Shown: positions 45,748-55,722, counted from the stretch's first letter. The stretch is DNA of 64,000 nucleotides from Rhodosorus marinus (GCA_029953675.1 JAMWBK010000007.1:1054001-1118000); one strand, 5' to 3'. Notes: generated from the letters alone by a model not told the origin. Numbers and translations are program-made.

Positions 45748-45767
45748 TTAGGGATAAACGGATCATC
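45748..45767 (+). mobile_element. 20-bp micro-insertion of the element tail, AAAG duplication
   Basis: TTAGGGATAAACGGATCATC lies between AAAG at 45744-45747 and AAAG at 45768-45771. Sibling copies read GCGAAAGGTAGGG without the insert. Confidence 0.85.
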
Positions 45768-45865
45768 AAAGGTAGGGTTTGACATCGCTGCCGCGTACTG
45801 CTAATCTTTCCCTTGCCGCATGGACCGAGCTGCAGCTCCTCGACGCCGAGCCGACGCAGGCAGGT

Positions 45866-45896
45866 TTCTGAATAAACGGATCATCATCATCATCAT
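45866..45896 (+). mobile_element. 31-bp micro-insertion of the element tail, CAGGT duplication
   Basis: TTCTGAATAAACGGATCATC followed by further ATC units sits between CAGGT at 45861-45865 and CAGGT at 45897-45901. Sibling copies read GCAGGTACCTGG. Confidence 0.9.
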
Positions 45897-46160
45897 CAGG
45901 TACCTGGTCGCCTGAGGACAAGGGATGAAGAGGTCAATGTACTCACTGCGACGCGGATTGAGATCAGTCACAACGAGATCCGCCACCCGCTGGGGCGGCA
46001 TTCTCATCAGCAATTTCCGATGCCACCGCCAGAGGGACCTCATACTCCACTTCTCGGTCCGTACCGATCGATTGAGAACGAAGGTAGCGGAAAAGCAAGC
46101 GGTTGAGCCGCGTATGGCGTCTGGTCCGGGCCCCTTGAACCTCCGTACAAGACGCCAACA

Positions 46161-46223
46161 TATGTCAGCGTCTTGTCTCTCGCTTCTCAGGGTAGTTTGC
46201 CTCTGAATAAACGGATCATCAAG
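46161..46223 (+). mobile_element. Short tail insertion without a clear duplication
   Basis: About 60 bp of tail sequence (GTCAGCGTCTTGTCTCTCGC to ACGGATCATC) splits the sibling sequence GCCAACAGATGCGCAC. No clean target duplication is readable. Confidence 0.75.
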
Positions 46224-46629
46224 AGATGCGCACTATAATCACCCCACGGCACATTGGCCCCGCAGAATGCGTATCTAGGTTCCCGCTCAACAGGCCAAGG
46301 GGGTTGCGGCAAGCCCAGGTAAAGTCGTAAGCTTACACGAAGTTCGAGATCCACAGGCGTCCAGAAACGACCCTAAGGGATCGCCCTGCTGCACACCCGT
46401 ATGAGCCGCAAAGGTGTGGCTCTCGGCACCCAGGGTGACAAATCGGGGCCCGTTCGGCGCTTCACCATATACGCGGCGTAAGAACGGGAAGCCAGAGGGG
46501 AAAAGCTGACGAACTACCTCAAGCGCGTGTGCTCGAGACACACTGTTAAACGCATGGGCGAAATCCACAGAAAGCGTTGCCATGGGCTCATCGCGGAGAC
46601 CGTCCAGCTCCAGGATAAGAGAGAGATGA

Positions 46630-47037
46630 GATCCGTTTATTCAGAGGTAACTACCCTGAGAAGCCAGAGACAAGACGCTGATGACGCCCATTCCTTGTCC
46701 TCAGGCGACCAGGTACCTGCCTGTGTCGGCTCGGCGTCGAGGAGCTGCAGCTCGGTCCATGCGGCAAGTGAAAGATTCGCAGTACGCAGCGATGGCAAAC
46801 CCTACCTTTCGCGATTCGGCGGTGACACACCGGTTCGTCCCCCTCATTATTGAGTGCTCTGGCTTGATAGTGTAGGTTCCGCTGGCTGCGAGCTCTGTTT
46901 CGCAACGACCCAGGGCGTTTAGATAGTCTGCGCACGGAGCTTTCTTTCGCGCTTCAATTCTGGTTTGTTTGTGGACGCGCGTCATCAGTGTCTTGTCTCT
47001 CGCTTCTCAGGGTAGTTAGCCTCTGAACAAACGGATC
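46630..47037. mobile_element. 408-bp composite insertion in the RT region, GATGA duplication
   Basis: Flanked by GATGA at 46625-46629 and 47038-47042. Its left 57 bp are a minus-strand tail and the rest is a plus-strand endonuclease-to-tail copy, so both ends are element tails facing outward. Removing the insert and one GATGA restores the RT reading (LHPWRH then LSLILELDG). Confidence 0.85.
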
Positions 47038-47463
47038 GATGACGCCATGGGTGCAGGATACGCGTCACCAGTTCACAGCCACCTGAATAGCCGACACCGA
47101 CCTGGGTCAACCCAAAAAAACCCCTGGCCTCCCTTAGTGAGCTGACGCGATAGAAAGCGGCTCGCCAGCTTCCGCAATGCTTCGCACATCCCGATTGGCT
47201 GAAGGGAAGGTGTCTGATCTGAATGTCCAGGCTTGGGCAAGAGGACCAGTTGGGAGCGCGACAATAGTGCCCAGGCCTCTGCGCAAAAATCCTCCCCATT
47301 GACAAGACTTTCCAGTGCCCGCGCAAGGGCGTCCAGCCCTTCTTCACCCAACCAGCGAAAAAGTTCGACCTGGAGTCCTGAGGGACCAGGTGCACGACCT
47401 TTCGGGGCAGACCTAAGCAGAGCCAGAACCTCATCCGGCCGGACAAGCAACCGACCTCTACCG

Positions 47464-47553
47464 TCATCATCATCATCATCAGTTTATCGGAGCCTAACTA
47501 CCCTGAGAAGCCAGAAACAAGACGCTGATGACGCGCGTCGAACAATAAAGCGT
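47464..47553 (-). mobile_element. Tail fragment of the second RLE subfamily
   Basis: Starts with an ATC run followed by AGTTTATCGGAGCCTAACTA, the reversed tail of the subfamily seen at 54.9 and 57.9 kb. Its neighbour on the right is the gypsy element. Confidence 0.75.
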
Positions 47554-47849
47554 TGGCTTATAGTTACGGTAATATATTAGGCATTTGTCAGCTGGGTTGG
47601 GCGCGATTGGGTTTGTTCGCGATCTTGATGGTCCGTTTATCTTCGTGGGGCCTGCCATCTTTCTGCGGCTGTTCCTCGCCTTTCCCTGCGTTTCCGGGTC
47701 GTCCGCGAAGGGATTTTTGGGTTGTTTTGGTCTGGGAAGGTGGTTCCGGTAGGGTATTGGTCTCATCTTGGCGTTGCTGTTTTGTTCGGCGATATTTCGG
47801 TCATCGGCGGTGCTTGTGGGGTTCACCTGCGCCACTCTTCCCCCAGCGT

Positions 47850-48725
47850 CCGTGGTAGGGCGGAACCGGTGGAATGTCTCATCGACACCGGTGCGGTGAC
47901 GGCAATTAGAGAGGACGTTGCGAAAGCCCCCAACCTACCGAGGTACGACGAGCCACGGACATACGGGTTGGCTGTCGGTGAGGAGACCGTGATCAGCCCC
48001 GGAGTGACGGAGACAACGATCACACTCCAGGGACGACAATTCAAGACGAAGCTGCGAATATTCAAGCATCTAAGCCACGATGTATACTTAGGTCTCGACT
48101 TCTTGAGGCAACATCGAACCATCGATTGCAGCGCGGAGCCCCCACAGCTGGTACTGGGAGCGGAAGGCGCCAGCATGCGTAGGATAGCAAGTATGGAAAC
48201 TGAGGAAGAAATAGGGGAGAGGTCTGGCGCGGTCATCCGGAAAGAGGAAGGCCTAGAGAAAGGCGGAAAGGACCAGGTTGCCGACCGTTTGGTACCCGGA
48301 AAGAGTTTCCCCAAGTTCTCCAAGATACATTGCCGTTGCCACCGAAGAACCGGCAACGATATGGACTCAAAATCGAATTGGAACCAGGGGAGCTGGCGAG
48401 TACACCAGCTCAACGTGCATATTCGATGTCACGGGTCGACCGAGAGCGGCTACAAGGAGAATTGCACTACTTGGAAGAGCAAGGATTTATCTCACGGAGC
48501 AGAAGTCCGTATGCTGCACCTGTGTTGTACGTGGACACAAAAGACGGTGGGCGACGCCTCCGCATCGACTATCGCCGGTTGAATCAGATCACCGTGCGAG
48601 AAAGAACGACCCCGCCTAGAGTGGAGGAGCTATTGGATACCCTGAGCAGCGCTCGGGTTTTCACAACGTTAGACCTTCGCTCGGGATATTGGCAGTTGCC
48701 AATTGCGTGGAACACCTTCGCATGA
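47850..48725 (+). pseudogene. Gypsy protease and partial reverse transcriptase
   Basis: Two overlapping frames (47722-48582 and 48330-48725) carry the protease with its DTGA active site and the N-terminal RT motifs. A frame shift separates them near 48350. RT ends abruptly at the palindrome border (about 48710), before the catalytic DD motif. Confidence 0.8.
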
Positions 48726-49472
48726 CGGTGGGTATTAGCGGATGGCGCAGATAATTCTTGTGCCAGGGTCAGTGATTTGCGTGCATATGCAAGAATTCGC
48801 TGTTGTCCTTGGGAGAATGCAGTAGCGGCATCGGGGAGGTTCTCAATTTGCGTGGTAGGTAGTGAGACATCCAAGTGGAGCCGCGAATGCCCCCCTGTTA
48901 ACAGTGAGTACCCCGTGCTGGCTGAGGGATGATTGTTATACGCCAGCTGAAGTAGCGGGAGGCTCTGCACCCACGTGCGATTTGTACAGCAGCATCTCAG
49001 CATGATTTGAAGTGTCTGATTCACGCGCTCCGTCTGACCGTCCGTTTCAGGATGGTATGCCGTGGACAATAGTTGTTGAATGCCCAGTAATTGCATTAGG
49101 TGGCGCCAAAAAGTTGCCGTGAGGACTGGATCGCGATCTGTGACAAAACTCTGTGGCAATCCGAACCAGGCGACGATATGTTGCAGGATAAGTAACCGCA
49201 GGACCTGCGGTTACCATTTTCGTCGTCGGGATAAATACGGCGTACTTTGTGAGTCGATCGACCACAACTAGTATAGCGTCATTACCCGCGATACTGGGAA
49301 AGCCTGTTATGAAGTCCATAGTCCAGTCGACCGCGCGATTCTCCGGAATTGCGAGCGGTTGCAGCTCGCCCTGGTTGCGCCGAAGTGGTTGTTCACGGGA
49401 GCATATCTCGCATTGTTGTACGCGCGTGAAAATGTCTTTCCTCATGGTAGCCCAGTAATAGCGTCGGCGCAC
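48710..49472 (-). pseudogene. Inverted integrase copy (left arm of palindrome)
   Basis: Codes integrase in reverse (zinc motif CEICSREQ, core DWTMDFITGFPSIAGNDAIL, DRDPVLTATFWRHLMQLLGI, HPETDGQTERVNQ). It differs from the right arm by a few deletions and by a 15-bp hairpin replacement at 49192-49214. Confidence 0.88.
49192..49214. repeat. 11-bp-arm hairpin in the inverted integrase copy
   Basis: GTAACCGCAGG, one base, then CCTGCGGTTAC. In the right-arm integrase the same place reads AACCGCAGAAGGAGTGGCAA, so about 16 bp were replaced by an inverted copy of the neighbouring bases. Confidence 0.92.
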
Positions 49473-49523
49473 AAGCTACTTACCGTGTGGTGCGTTACTT
49501 AGTTACAAGCTACTTACCGTGTG

Positions 49524-50301
49524 GTGCGACGACGCTATTACTGGGCTACCATGAGGAAAGACATTTTCACGCGCGTACAACAATGCGAGATATGCTCCCG
49601 TGAACAACCACTTCGGCGCAACCAGGGCGAGCTGCAACCGCTCGCAATTCCGGAGAATCGCGCGGTCGACTGGACTATGGACTTCATAACAGGCTTTCCC
49701 AGTATCGCGGGTAATGACGCTATACTAGTTGTGGTCGATCGACTCACAAAGTACGCCGTATTTATCCCGACGACGAAAATGGTAACCGCAGAAGGAGTGG
49801 CAACACTTATCCTGCAACGTATCGTCGCCTGGTTCGGATTGCCACAGAGGTTTGTCACAGATCGCGATCCAGTCCTCACGGCAACTTTTTGGCGCCACCT
49901 AATGCAATTACTGGGCATTCAACAACTATTGTCCACGGCATACCATCCTGAAACGGACGGTCAGACGGAGCGCGTGAATGAATCAGACACTTCAAATCAT
50001 GCTGAGATGCTGCTGTACAAATCGCACGTGGGTGCAGAGCCTCCCGCTACTTCAGCTGGCGTATAACAATCATCCCTCAGCCAGCACGGGGTACTCACCA
50101 TATTTCCTGTTAACAGGGGGGCATTCGCGGCTCCACTTGGATGTCTCACTACCTACCACGCAAATTGAGAACCTCCCCGATGCCGCTACTGCATTCTCCC
50201 AAGGACAACAGCGAATTCTTGCAGATGCACGCAAATCACTGACCCTGGCACAAGAATTATCTGCGGCATCCGCTAATACTCACCGTCATGCGAAGGTGTT
50301 C
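49524..50301 (+). pseudogene. Direct integrase copy (right arm of palindrome)
   Basis: Integrase of the Ty3/gypsy type: zinc-binding CEICSREQPLRR, core D at DWTMDFITG, second D at FVTDRDPVL, and E at HPETDGQTE. The frame shifts near 49975 (NESDT vs NQTLQIML), so it is split into two frames, 49521-50066 and 49978-50307. Confidence 0.88.
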
Positions 50302-50310
50302 AAATAAATA

Positions 50311-50350
50311 AACGTAATCGCCAACGTGGAACCACGTTGGCGATTACGTT
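50311..50350. repeat. Perfect 19-bp-arm hairpin
   Basis: AACGTAATCGCCAACGTGG, two loop bases, then its exact reverse complement, followed by T's. It interrupts the junction between integrase and the chromodomain-like region. Confidence 0.95.
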
Positions 50351-50353
50351 TTT

Positions 50354-50782
50354 TTGTCAACGAAGAATCTCTCACTGGAGGGCCCAACCCGCTTCCAACC
50401 TGGATGGTTGGGCCCGTTTCCCGTGATCGAGAAACACTCTGACGTGGCATACACTCTGCAGTTACCGGATGAGATGCGCATACATTCGACATTTCACGTT
50501 TCCTTGCTAAAAGGTGCCCCTACGTGTCCTCCGAATTCTCCGATGCGGAGTATCCCTCTCCAATCGGATCTCTATTCAACGCTACCGATCCTGTCGGTAT
50601 TGGGGGTCCGCCACGCGGCTAACGGGATCCGACAGTTCCTATGTTATCGCGAAAAGGAATCCTGGACTGATGCGACTTGGATACCCGAGCCGGACTACCC
50701 GACCGATCTACAATCTCGACGACGCTTACGACACTACCTCAATTATCGCAAGGCGCTTGAAGCGCTACCTTCAACTTCTTGA
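50354..50782 (+). pseudogene. Gypsy C-terminal chromodomain-like region
   Basis: Begins with GPFPVIEKHSDVAYTLQLPD and STFHVSLLKGA, the conserved end of gypsy integrase. A chromodomain-like stretch follows (GIRQFLCYREKESWTDATWI, then EPDYPTDL). It is separated from integrase by the 50311-50350 hairpin. Confidence 0.78.
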
Positions 50783-50829
50783 GTTTGTCCCCAAACTCGG
50801 CAGGAGGAATGTTCGAACTTGCCCTGACA

Positions 50830-51240
50830 GCTGTGTAATCTGTGTAAGACACTCCCTACTTTAGTGTAAGACGCTAATGTGCTAGAATCCAACAGTTTCT
50901 ATTTTACTGTCAGTCTTAGTTTACAGTAACCAATACTATATAAGACCTAGCTTTGCTAGATCTTGAGACCTAGAATTAAGTAAAGACAAGTTGGTTAGAA
51001 GAGTTCTAACAGAACTGTTACGTCCTGACCGAACAAGTCAGCCGTCAGGAGTTTGGCCCAAAACAAGGCTAATAATAGATCAGTCTAAATCTAATAATAG
51101 TACTCTAGCAAACCCAAGACATGAACCGGAAGCCTATAAATACGGAAGTTATGACCTTCCGTCTTAGGATTAGAGCTAGAGGAGAGTATCCAAGATAGAG
51201 AAAAGATAAAAACATAAAAGGGAATTTAAAACTATTTTGG
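50830..51240 (+). promoter_or_regulatory. Candidate gypsy LTR/promoter
   Basis: Non-coding block between pol and gag starting near TGTGTAATCTGTGTAAGACA, with a TATA box (CCTATAAATACGG) at about 51134. Position and content suit an LTR, but only one copy is present, so its ends cannot be proven. Confidence 0.4.
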
Positions 51241-51320
51241 ATCATCGACACACGTTAATGGAGAACGTGTCAAGTGGTCTCATCGCAAGAGTTGCGATTG
51301 AGGAACGAACATTAATGAGC

Positions 51321-51432
51321 CCAGAACCAGAAAACCTGAAAAACCAGAAAACCAGAAAAACCAGAAAACCAGAAAACCTGAAAAACCAGAAAACCAGAAA
51401 ACCAGAACACCAGAAAAAAACCTGACAACCAG
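51321..51432 (+). repeat. Minisatellite of AACCAGAAA-like units
   Basis: About ten degenerate 9-11-bp units (ACCAGAAAA, ACCTGAAAA) in the leader just before gag. Confidence 0.9.
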
Positions 51433-51435
51433 AAG

Positions 51436-51888
51436 ATGGCATCGCTACTCAAGATCCAGGCTCCACAGCCGAAGGCCTACGACGGGCGACGCGACGCCCT
51501 GCTCATCACTACGTTCCTGAACAGCCTGAGAACTTATTTCAAATTAGCGAGACTTCCCGACGACGATGACGAATACAAAATTACCCTGGCAGAAGGGTAT
51601 TTGACGGGTGATGCTTCGTACTGGTGGTCCTTAATTGCGGAAGACCAGCGGCCGACAACCTACGCGGACTTTGAATCTACGTTGAAGGCGCAATTTTACC
51701 GCTGGGACAAGGACAGCTGTCCCCGGAGCGATCGTCCCAGATGGAACTGGCACAGGTGGGACAGCCACCGCCGCCGACGGCGAGCCTTGACCCGGGGCAT
51801 TGGCAAAGGCGGCAAGGGAGGAAGTCAGCTCCGGGAGGCGGTTGGCCTCAGCAGCAACAGCAACAGCGCGAGCAATATGAATGACTAG
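51436..51888 (+). pseudogene. Gypsy gag, truncated
   Basis: ATG at 51436. It codes MASLLKIQAPQPKAYDGRRD, then FLNSLRTYFKLARLP and GYLTGDASYWWSLIAEDQ, typical of retrotransposon gag capsid. Similarity ends at LKAQFYRWD (about 51707), after which the frame continues into unrelated, oppositely oriented retroelement DNA. No zinc knuckle. Confidence 0.82.
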
Positions 51889-52884
51889 GGCCTCTGCGGT
51901 AGCCTTGGAGCAACCTGGCAGCTCGGCGAGCGTGCCAAATCGCCCAAGCCGAAGTTCCACCGACAACGGTGGGGTGCTCGACGCGGCCATCACGAGGGGG
52001 ACCGCGAAAGAACGCCGTAGAAGGGCACAACCACCAGGAACCTTCTGAGTCCAAGGGAAATCCCCGCCACAAACGCACTCGAACCCCCCCGAAGAAAAAG
52101 AGAAACACCCCCGCAACCCCCGGAGAACGTCAAAACCCCCTAACAACCACCAACCGTTTTACACAGACCGAGAAACAAGCGGGGGAAAGACCGCTGAAAG
52201 CATCGCCTCCCACGAAAGAACACTTAGGCCCCCAAAAATGCGCCAAACCCAACTCCAGATCACAATCACAATCCAAAACCCCTACCGCGTGAGGAATCGA
52301 CAAAAGGATCTAAGACACGCTGGAACTCAGAGTTCCAACTCACGTCGCGCGCAGGGAACAACGCAGCGACTGGATCAGCCAGGTCAGTCCGATACGGCTC
52401 GACTGAAGCGCCTTGCTGGAGGATGGCCGCCCCACGCCGAATATGCCACTGTGCCACTGCTGCCTTTGCCCGTACCTGCCTACGGGAACGAGAAGAAGGT
52501 GAAGTCCCGCACGAAGAGGAAGAAGAGACACTAGCGAGCTAAAAAGATTCTAAGAAAGCAAAGTCCCAGGCCAGAAAAGACTGAACTTTGCGTCTAATTG
52601 GACATGCAGCGCGCCCCTGGGAGACCGTGAGCACTAGCCGAGGAAAAACAAACAAAGCCTTCCAAGCAAATGCTGCTTGAGGATGGTCGGCCATCTCCAT
52701 AAGCAGGAAATCCAAAAGAAAAGAAACCCTCCTGCGCAAACGATGCGGGAGAGAGACTGGGGGCGAACGAGGGCAAAGAGGGATAACCCCAGAAGGAAAA
52801 CGCCCAACAAAACCTTCGAACCAAGAGAAAAGGCGAGAACGCCAGTCCTGAAAGCTACCCGGGCTCGAAAAGAAAGCAGGAAGC
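51708..52884 (-). mobile_element. N-terminal pol region of an RLE-type element
   Basis: Minus-strand frames carry a region typical of what precedes RT in algal non-LTR elements (VCFSSA/VFPRLVLTVSQGRAA, then RRKVQSFLAWDFAFLES). A further frame at 52146-51631 starts MAASSTPPLSVELRLGRFG. The 52.47-52.88 kb part is duplicated at 57.42-57.83 kb. No RT core follows. Confidence 0.6.
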
Positions 52885-53952
52885 TCAGCTCAGATCAGTG
52901 ACGACTAGGTCGCCAACCGTTGGTTGCACCTCTGGGGCGTCAGCCTCATTAGCAATTGCCGTTGCCACCGGCAGGGGGACCTCATACTCCAACTCTCGGT
53001 TCGTGCCTAACCTGAGAACGAAGATGGAACAGCAAACGGTTGAGCCGAATATGGCGTCTAGTCCGGTCCCCTTGGACCAGGAAGCCAACAAGTGCCCACG
53101 AAAATGTACATAGACCTCTCCATCCCTTGCCCTAAGGCGACCAGGTACCTGCCTGCCTCTGCACGGCGTCGAGGAGCTGCAGCTCTGTCTATGCGGCATG
53201 TGAAAGAACCGCAGTACGCGGTAGCGATGTCAAGCCCTACCTTTCGTGATTCGGCGGTGAGATACCGGTTTGTCCCCCTCATTATTGAATGCTTTTGGCT
53301 TGATAGATGATCCGTTTATTCAGAGGCTAACTACCCTGAGAAGCGATAGACAAGACGCTGATGACGCGCGTCCACAAGCAAAGCAGAATTGGAGCGCCCC
53401 AGGATCAAAGAAAGCTCCGCGAAACAGAGCTCGCAGCCAGCGAGAACCTACACTATCTATCGAGCCAAAGCACTCAATAATGAGGGGGACGAACCGGTAT
53501 GTCACCGCCGAATCGCGAATGGTAGGTTTGACATCGCTGCCGCGCACTGCGAATCTTTCACTTGCCGCATGGGCCGAGCTGCAGCTCCTCGACGCCGAGC
53601 CGACGCAGGCAGGTACCTGGTCGCCTGAGGACAAGGGATGGAGAGGTCAATGTACTCACTGCGACGCGCATTGAGGTCAGTCACAACGAGATCTGCCACC
53701 CGCTGTACCGCTGGGGCGTCACTCTCATCAGCAAGTTCCGATGCCACCGCCAGAGGGACCTCATACTCCAAGATAGTGTAGGTTCTCGCTGGCTGCGAGG
53801 TATCTTTCGCAACGACCTAGGTAGAGCGTCTAGATAGTCTGCTCACGGAGCTTTCTTTGACCCTGTGGCGCTCCAATGCTGCTTTGTTTGTAGACGCGGG
53901 TCATCAGCGTCTTGTCTCTCGCTTCTCAGGGTAGTTAGCCTCTGAATAAACG
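52885..53952 (+). mobile_element. RLE copy with 5' inversion, split by a nested copy
   Basis: The left part (52885-53095) is inverted and codes the region ending GDLVVTDLS. The right part (from about 53104) is direct and resumes at YIDLSIPCP, so the two halves abut in element coordinates. The direct part continues to 53308, is interrupted by the minus-strand copy 53309-53770, and resumes at 53771 to the 3' end near 53952. Confidence 0.82.
53309..53770 (-). mobile_element. Nested 462-bp RLE copy, AGAT duplication
   Basis: Flanked by AGAT at 53305-53308 and 53771-53774. The host reads CTTGATAGAT before it and AGATAGTGTAGG after it. It carries the C-terminus and part of the endonuclease in reverse. 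Confidence 0.92.
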
Positions 53953-54012
53953 TGAAGAAGAAAATCACCGCAAGGCACCGAACCGCCGCACGCGTGTTAC
54001 GAGGCCTTCATC

Positions 54013-54748
54013 ATCACATTATCATCATCATCCGTTTATTCAGAGCTTAACTACCGTGAGAAGCGAGAAACAAGACGCTGATGACGTGCGTCCAACAATA
54101 ACGGAACGCCAGAGGGTCAAGAACAGCTCTGTGAGGAGGTGATCAAGACGCCCTGGGTTGTTCCGAAGGAGCTCAGGAAGCCAACGAGAACCTACACTAT
54201 CAACTAAATCAAAGCACTCGATGATGACAGCCCCCATCATCGAGTGCTTTGGTGAGTGGAACAAACCGATAGGACAATGCAGGATCTCGGAGCGGCGAGT
54301 CTAACATAGTCGCAGCGTACTGGAATTCCTTCAGTTGCCTCATTTACCCAGCTACAGCGCCTCGGCGTCGAGCAAAAGCTGGCAGGTATCTGGTAACCTG
54401 GGGACAAGGGATAGAAAGGTCGATGTACTCACTCCGACGAGCGCTCAGAACGGCGCGTCCGTTGCCGGACCTAGTGGATCAGTAACCACTAAGTCCGCCA
54501 CCCGTTGCACCATTGGGGCGTCAATCTCATCAGCAATTTCCATTGCCACCGGCAGGGGGACCTCATACTCCACCTCCCGCTCCATGCCGGCCAGCACCTG
54601 AGAACAAATAGAGAGGAACAGAAAGCGGTTGAGCCCCGTATGGCGACGAGTCCGGGCCCCTTGGAGCTGCGGACAAGATGCCAGCAAGTGCCCACCAAAA
54701 TCACCGCAAGGCACTGAGTCGCCGCCCTGGTTGCATCTCGAATCCATC
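54013..54748 (-). mobile_element. Divergent RLE-element fragments
   Basis: Starts with ATC repeats and the reversed tail. Includes a C-terminal part with a hairpin at 54210-54251, then a zinc-to-endonuclease part (HLLASCPQLQGARTRRHTGL, QRVADLVVTDPLG). Frames are broken. Confidence 0.75.
54210..54251. repeat. 17-bp-arm hairpin in an RLE fragment
   Basis: CAAAGCACTCGATGATG, 8-nt loop, then its exact reverse complement. The paralogue at about 55082 lacks the second arm and reads CGATGATGAGTGGAACAAAC. Confidence 0.93.
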
Positions 54749-54879
54749 ACGTTTATTCAGAGGCTAACTACCCCGAGAAGCGAGAGACAAGACGCTGATG
54801 ACCCGCGTCTATAAGCAAAGCAGCACTTGAGCGCCACAGGGTCAAAGAAGGCTCCGTGAGCAGACTATCTAGACGCCCT
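54749..54879 (-). mobile_element. Tail fragment of the RLE element
   Basis: About 130 bp beginning CGTTTATTCAGAGGCTAACT, ending where the next ATC run begins. Confidence 0.8.
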
Positions 54880-55699
54880 CATCATCATCATCATCATCAG
54901 TTTATCAGAGCCTAACTACCCTGAGAAGCGAGAAACAAGACGCTGATGACGCGCGTCGAACAATAAAGCCGCGTTGGAACGCCAGAAGGTCAAGGACAGC
55001 TCCGTGAGGAGGCTATCAAGATGACTTGGGCTGTGACGAAAGAGCCCACGAAGCCAGCGAGAGCCGACACAATCAACTAAACCAAAGCACTCGATGATGA
55101 GTGGAACAAACCGATAGGACAAGCGGAGCGTAGAGTCCAACATAGCTGCAGCGTACTGGGACTCCTTCACTTGCCGCATTGACCAAGCCGCAGCGCCACG
55201 GCAGCGTGCAGTTGCGGGTAGGTATCTGGTCGCCTGAGGACAAGGAATAGAAAAGTCAACATACTCACTCCGACGGGCGCTGAGATCAGTCACCACCACT
55301 AGATCCGCCACCCGCTGCACCCCTGGTGCGTCAGCCGTATCAGTAATTGCCGTGGCCACGGGCAGAGGGACTTCATACTCCACCTCCCGGTCCGTGCCCT
55401 GCATCTGGGAACGAAGATAGCGAAACAGCAACCGGTTGAGCCGCGTATGGCGACGAGTCCGGGCACCCTGGACCTGCGGACAGGATGCCAACAGGTGTTC
55501 ACCGAATTCACCGCACGGCACGTGGCTACCGCACAGGTTACAACTCGAGGCCCCAACCGCGGGCCATGGCGGTTGGGGCAAGCCAAGGTACAAACGTAAG
55601 CTCGTGCGCATCTCGAAGTCTGTCATCACTAGCCGCTGGTAGGCAGGAATGACCGTAAAGAAGTGAGAGCTGAGGCTACCACCCAAAGCACGGCGTTGA

Positions 55700-55722
55700 T
55701 AAACTGATGATGATGAGGGAGC
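55700..55722 (-). mobile_element. In-frame tail micro-insertion in copy B
   Basis: TTGATAAACTGATGATGATG lies inside the long frame, adding SSSSVYQ between LAP and RRALGG. It matches the subfamily tail, so it is probably a roughly 23-bp retroposed tail that kept the frame. Confidence 0.6.

Larger units (their letters stand above)
45493..47463 (-). mobile_element. Longest RLE retrotransposon copy, retains RT motifs
   Basis: Minus-strand element with, from right to left: the start of RT (SAPKGRAPGPSGLQVELFRW, then LVLLPKPG and SLQPIGMCEALRKLASRFLS), the RT motif-A region (LSVDFAHAFNSVSRAHALEV), and the GVQQGDPLG motif. A deletion then joins it to the post-RT linker, zinc motif, endonuclease and 3' tail. 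The catalytic YADD-type motif lies in the deleted part. The block is interrupted by a 408-bp insertion and three smaller ones. Frames are broken, so it is not active. Confidence 0.83.
47554..51707 (+). mobile_element. Rearranged Ty3/gypsy retrotransposon
   Basis: In plus order: aspartic protease (VECLIDTGAVTAIREDVAK), the start of RT (GFISRSRSPYAAPVLYV, LRIDYRRLNQITVRE, TTLDLRSGYWQLPIA), then an inverted copy of integrase, a direct copy of integrase, a chromodomain-like end, an LTR-like segment, and gag last. A normal element runs LTR-gag-protease-RT-RNaseH-integrase-LTR. Here RT stops after its second motif, RNase H is absent, and gag lies downstream of pol. It cannot be functional as arranged. 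Confidence 0.85.

Noticed and set aside
51242-51442. Minus-strand frame rich in Phe, Trp and Gly
   Set aside because: It is the antisense of the AACCAGAAA minisatellite.
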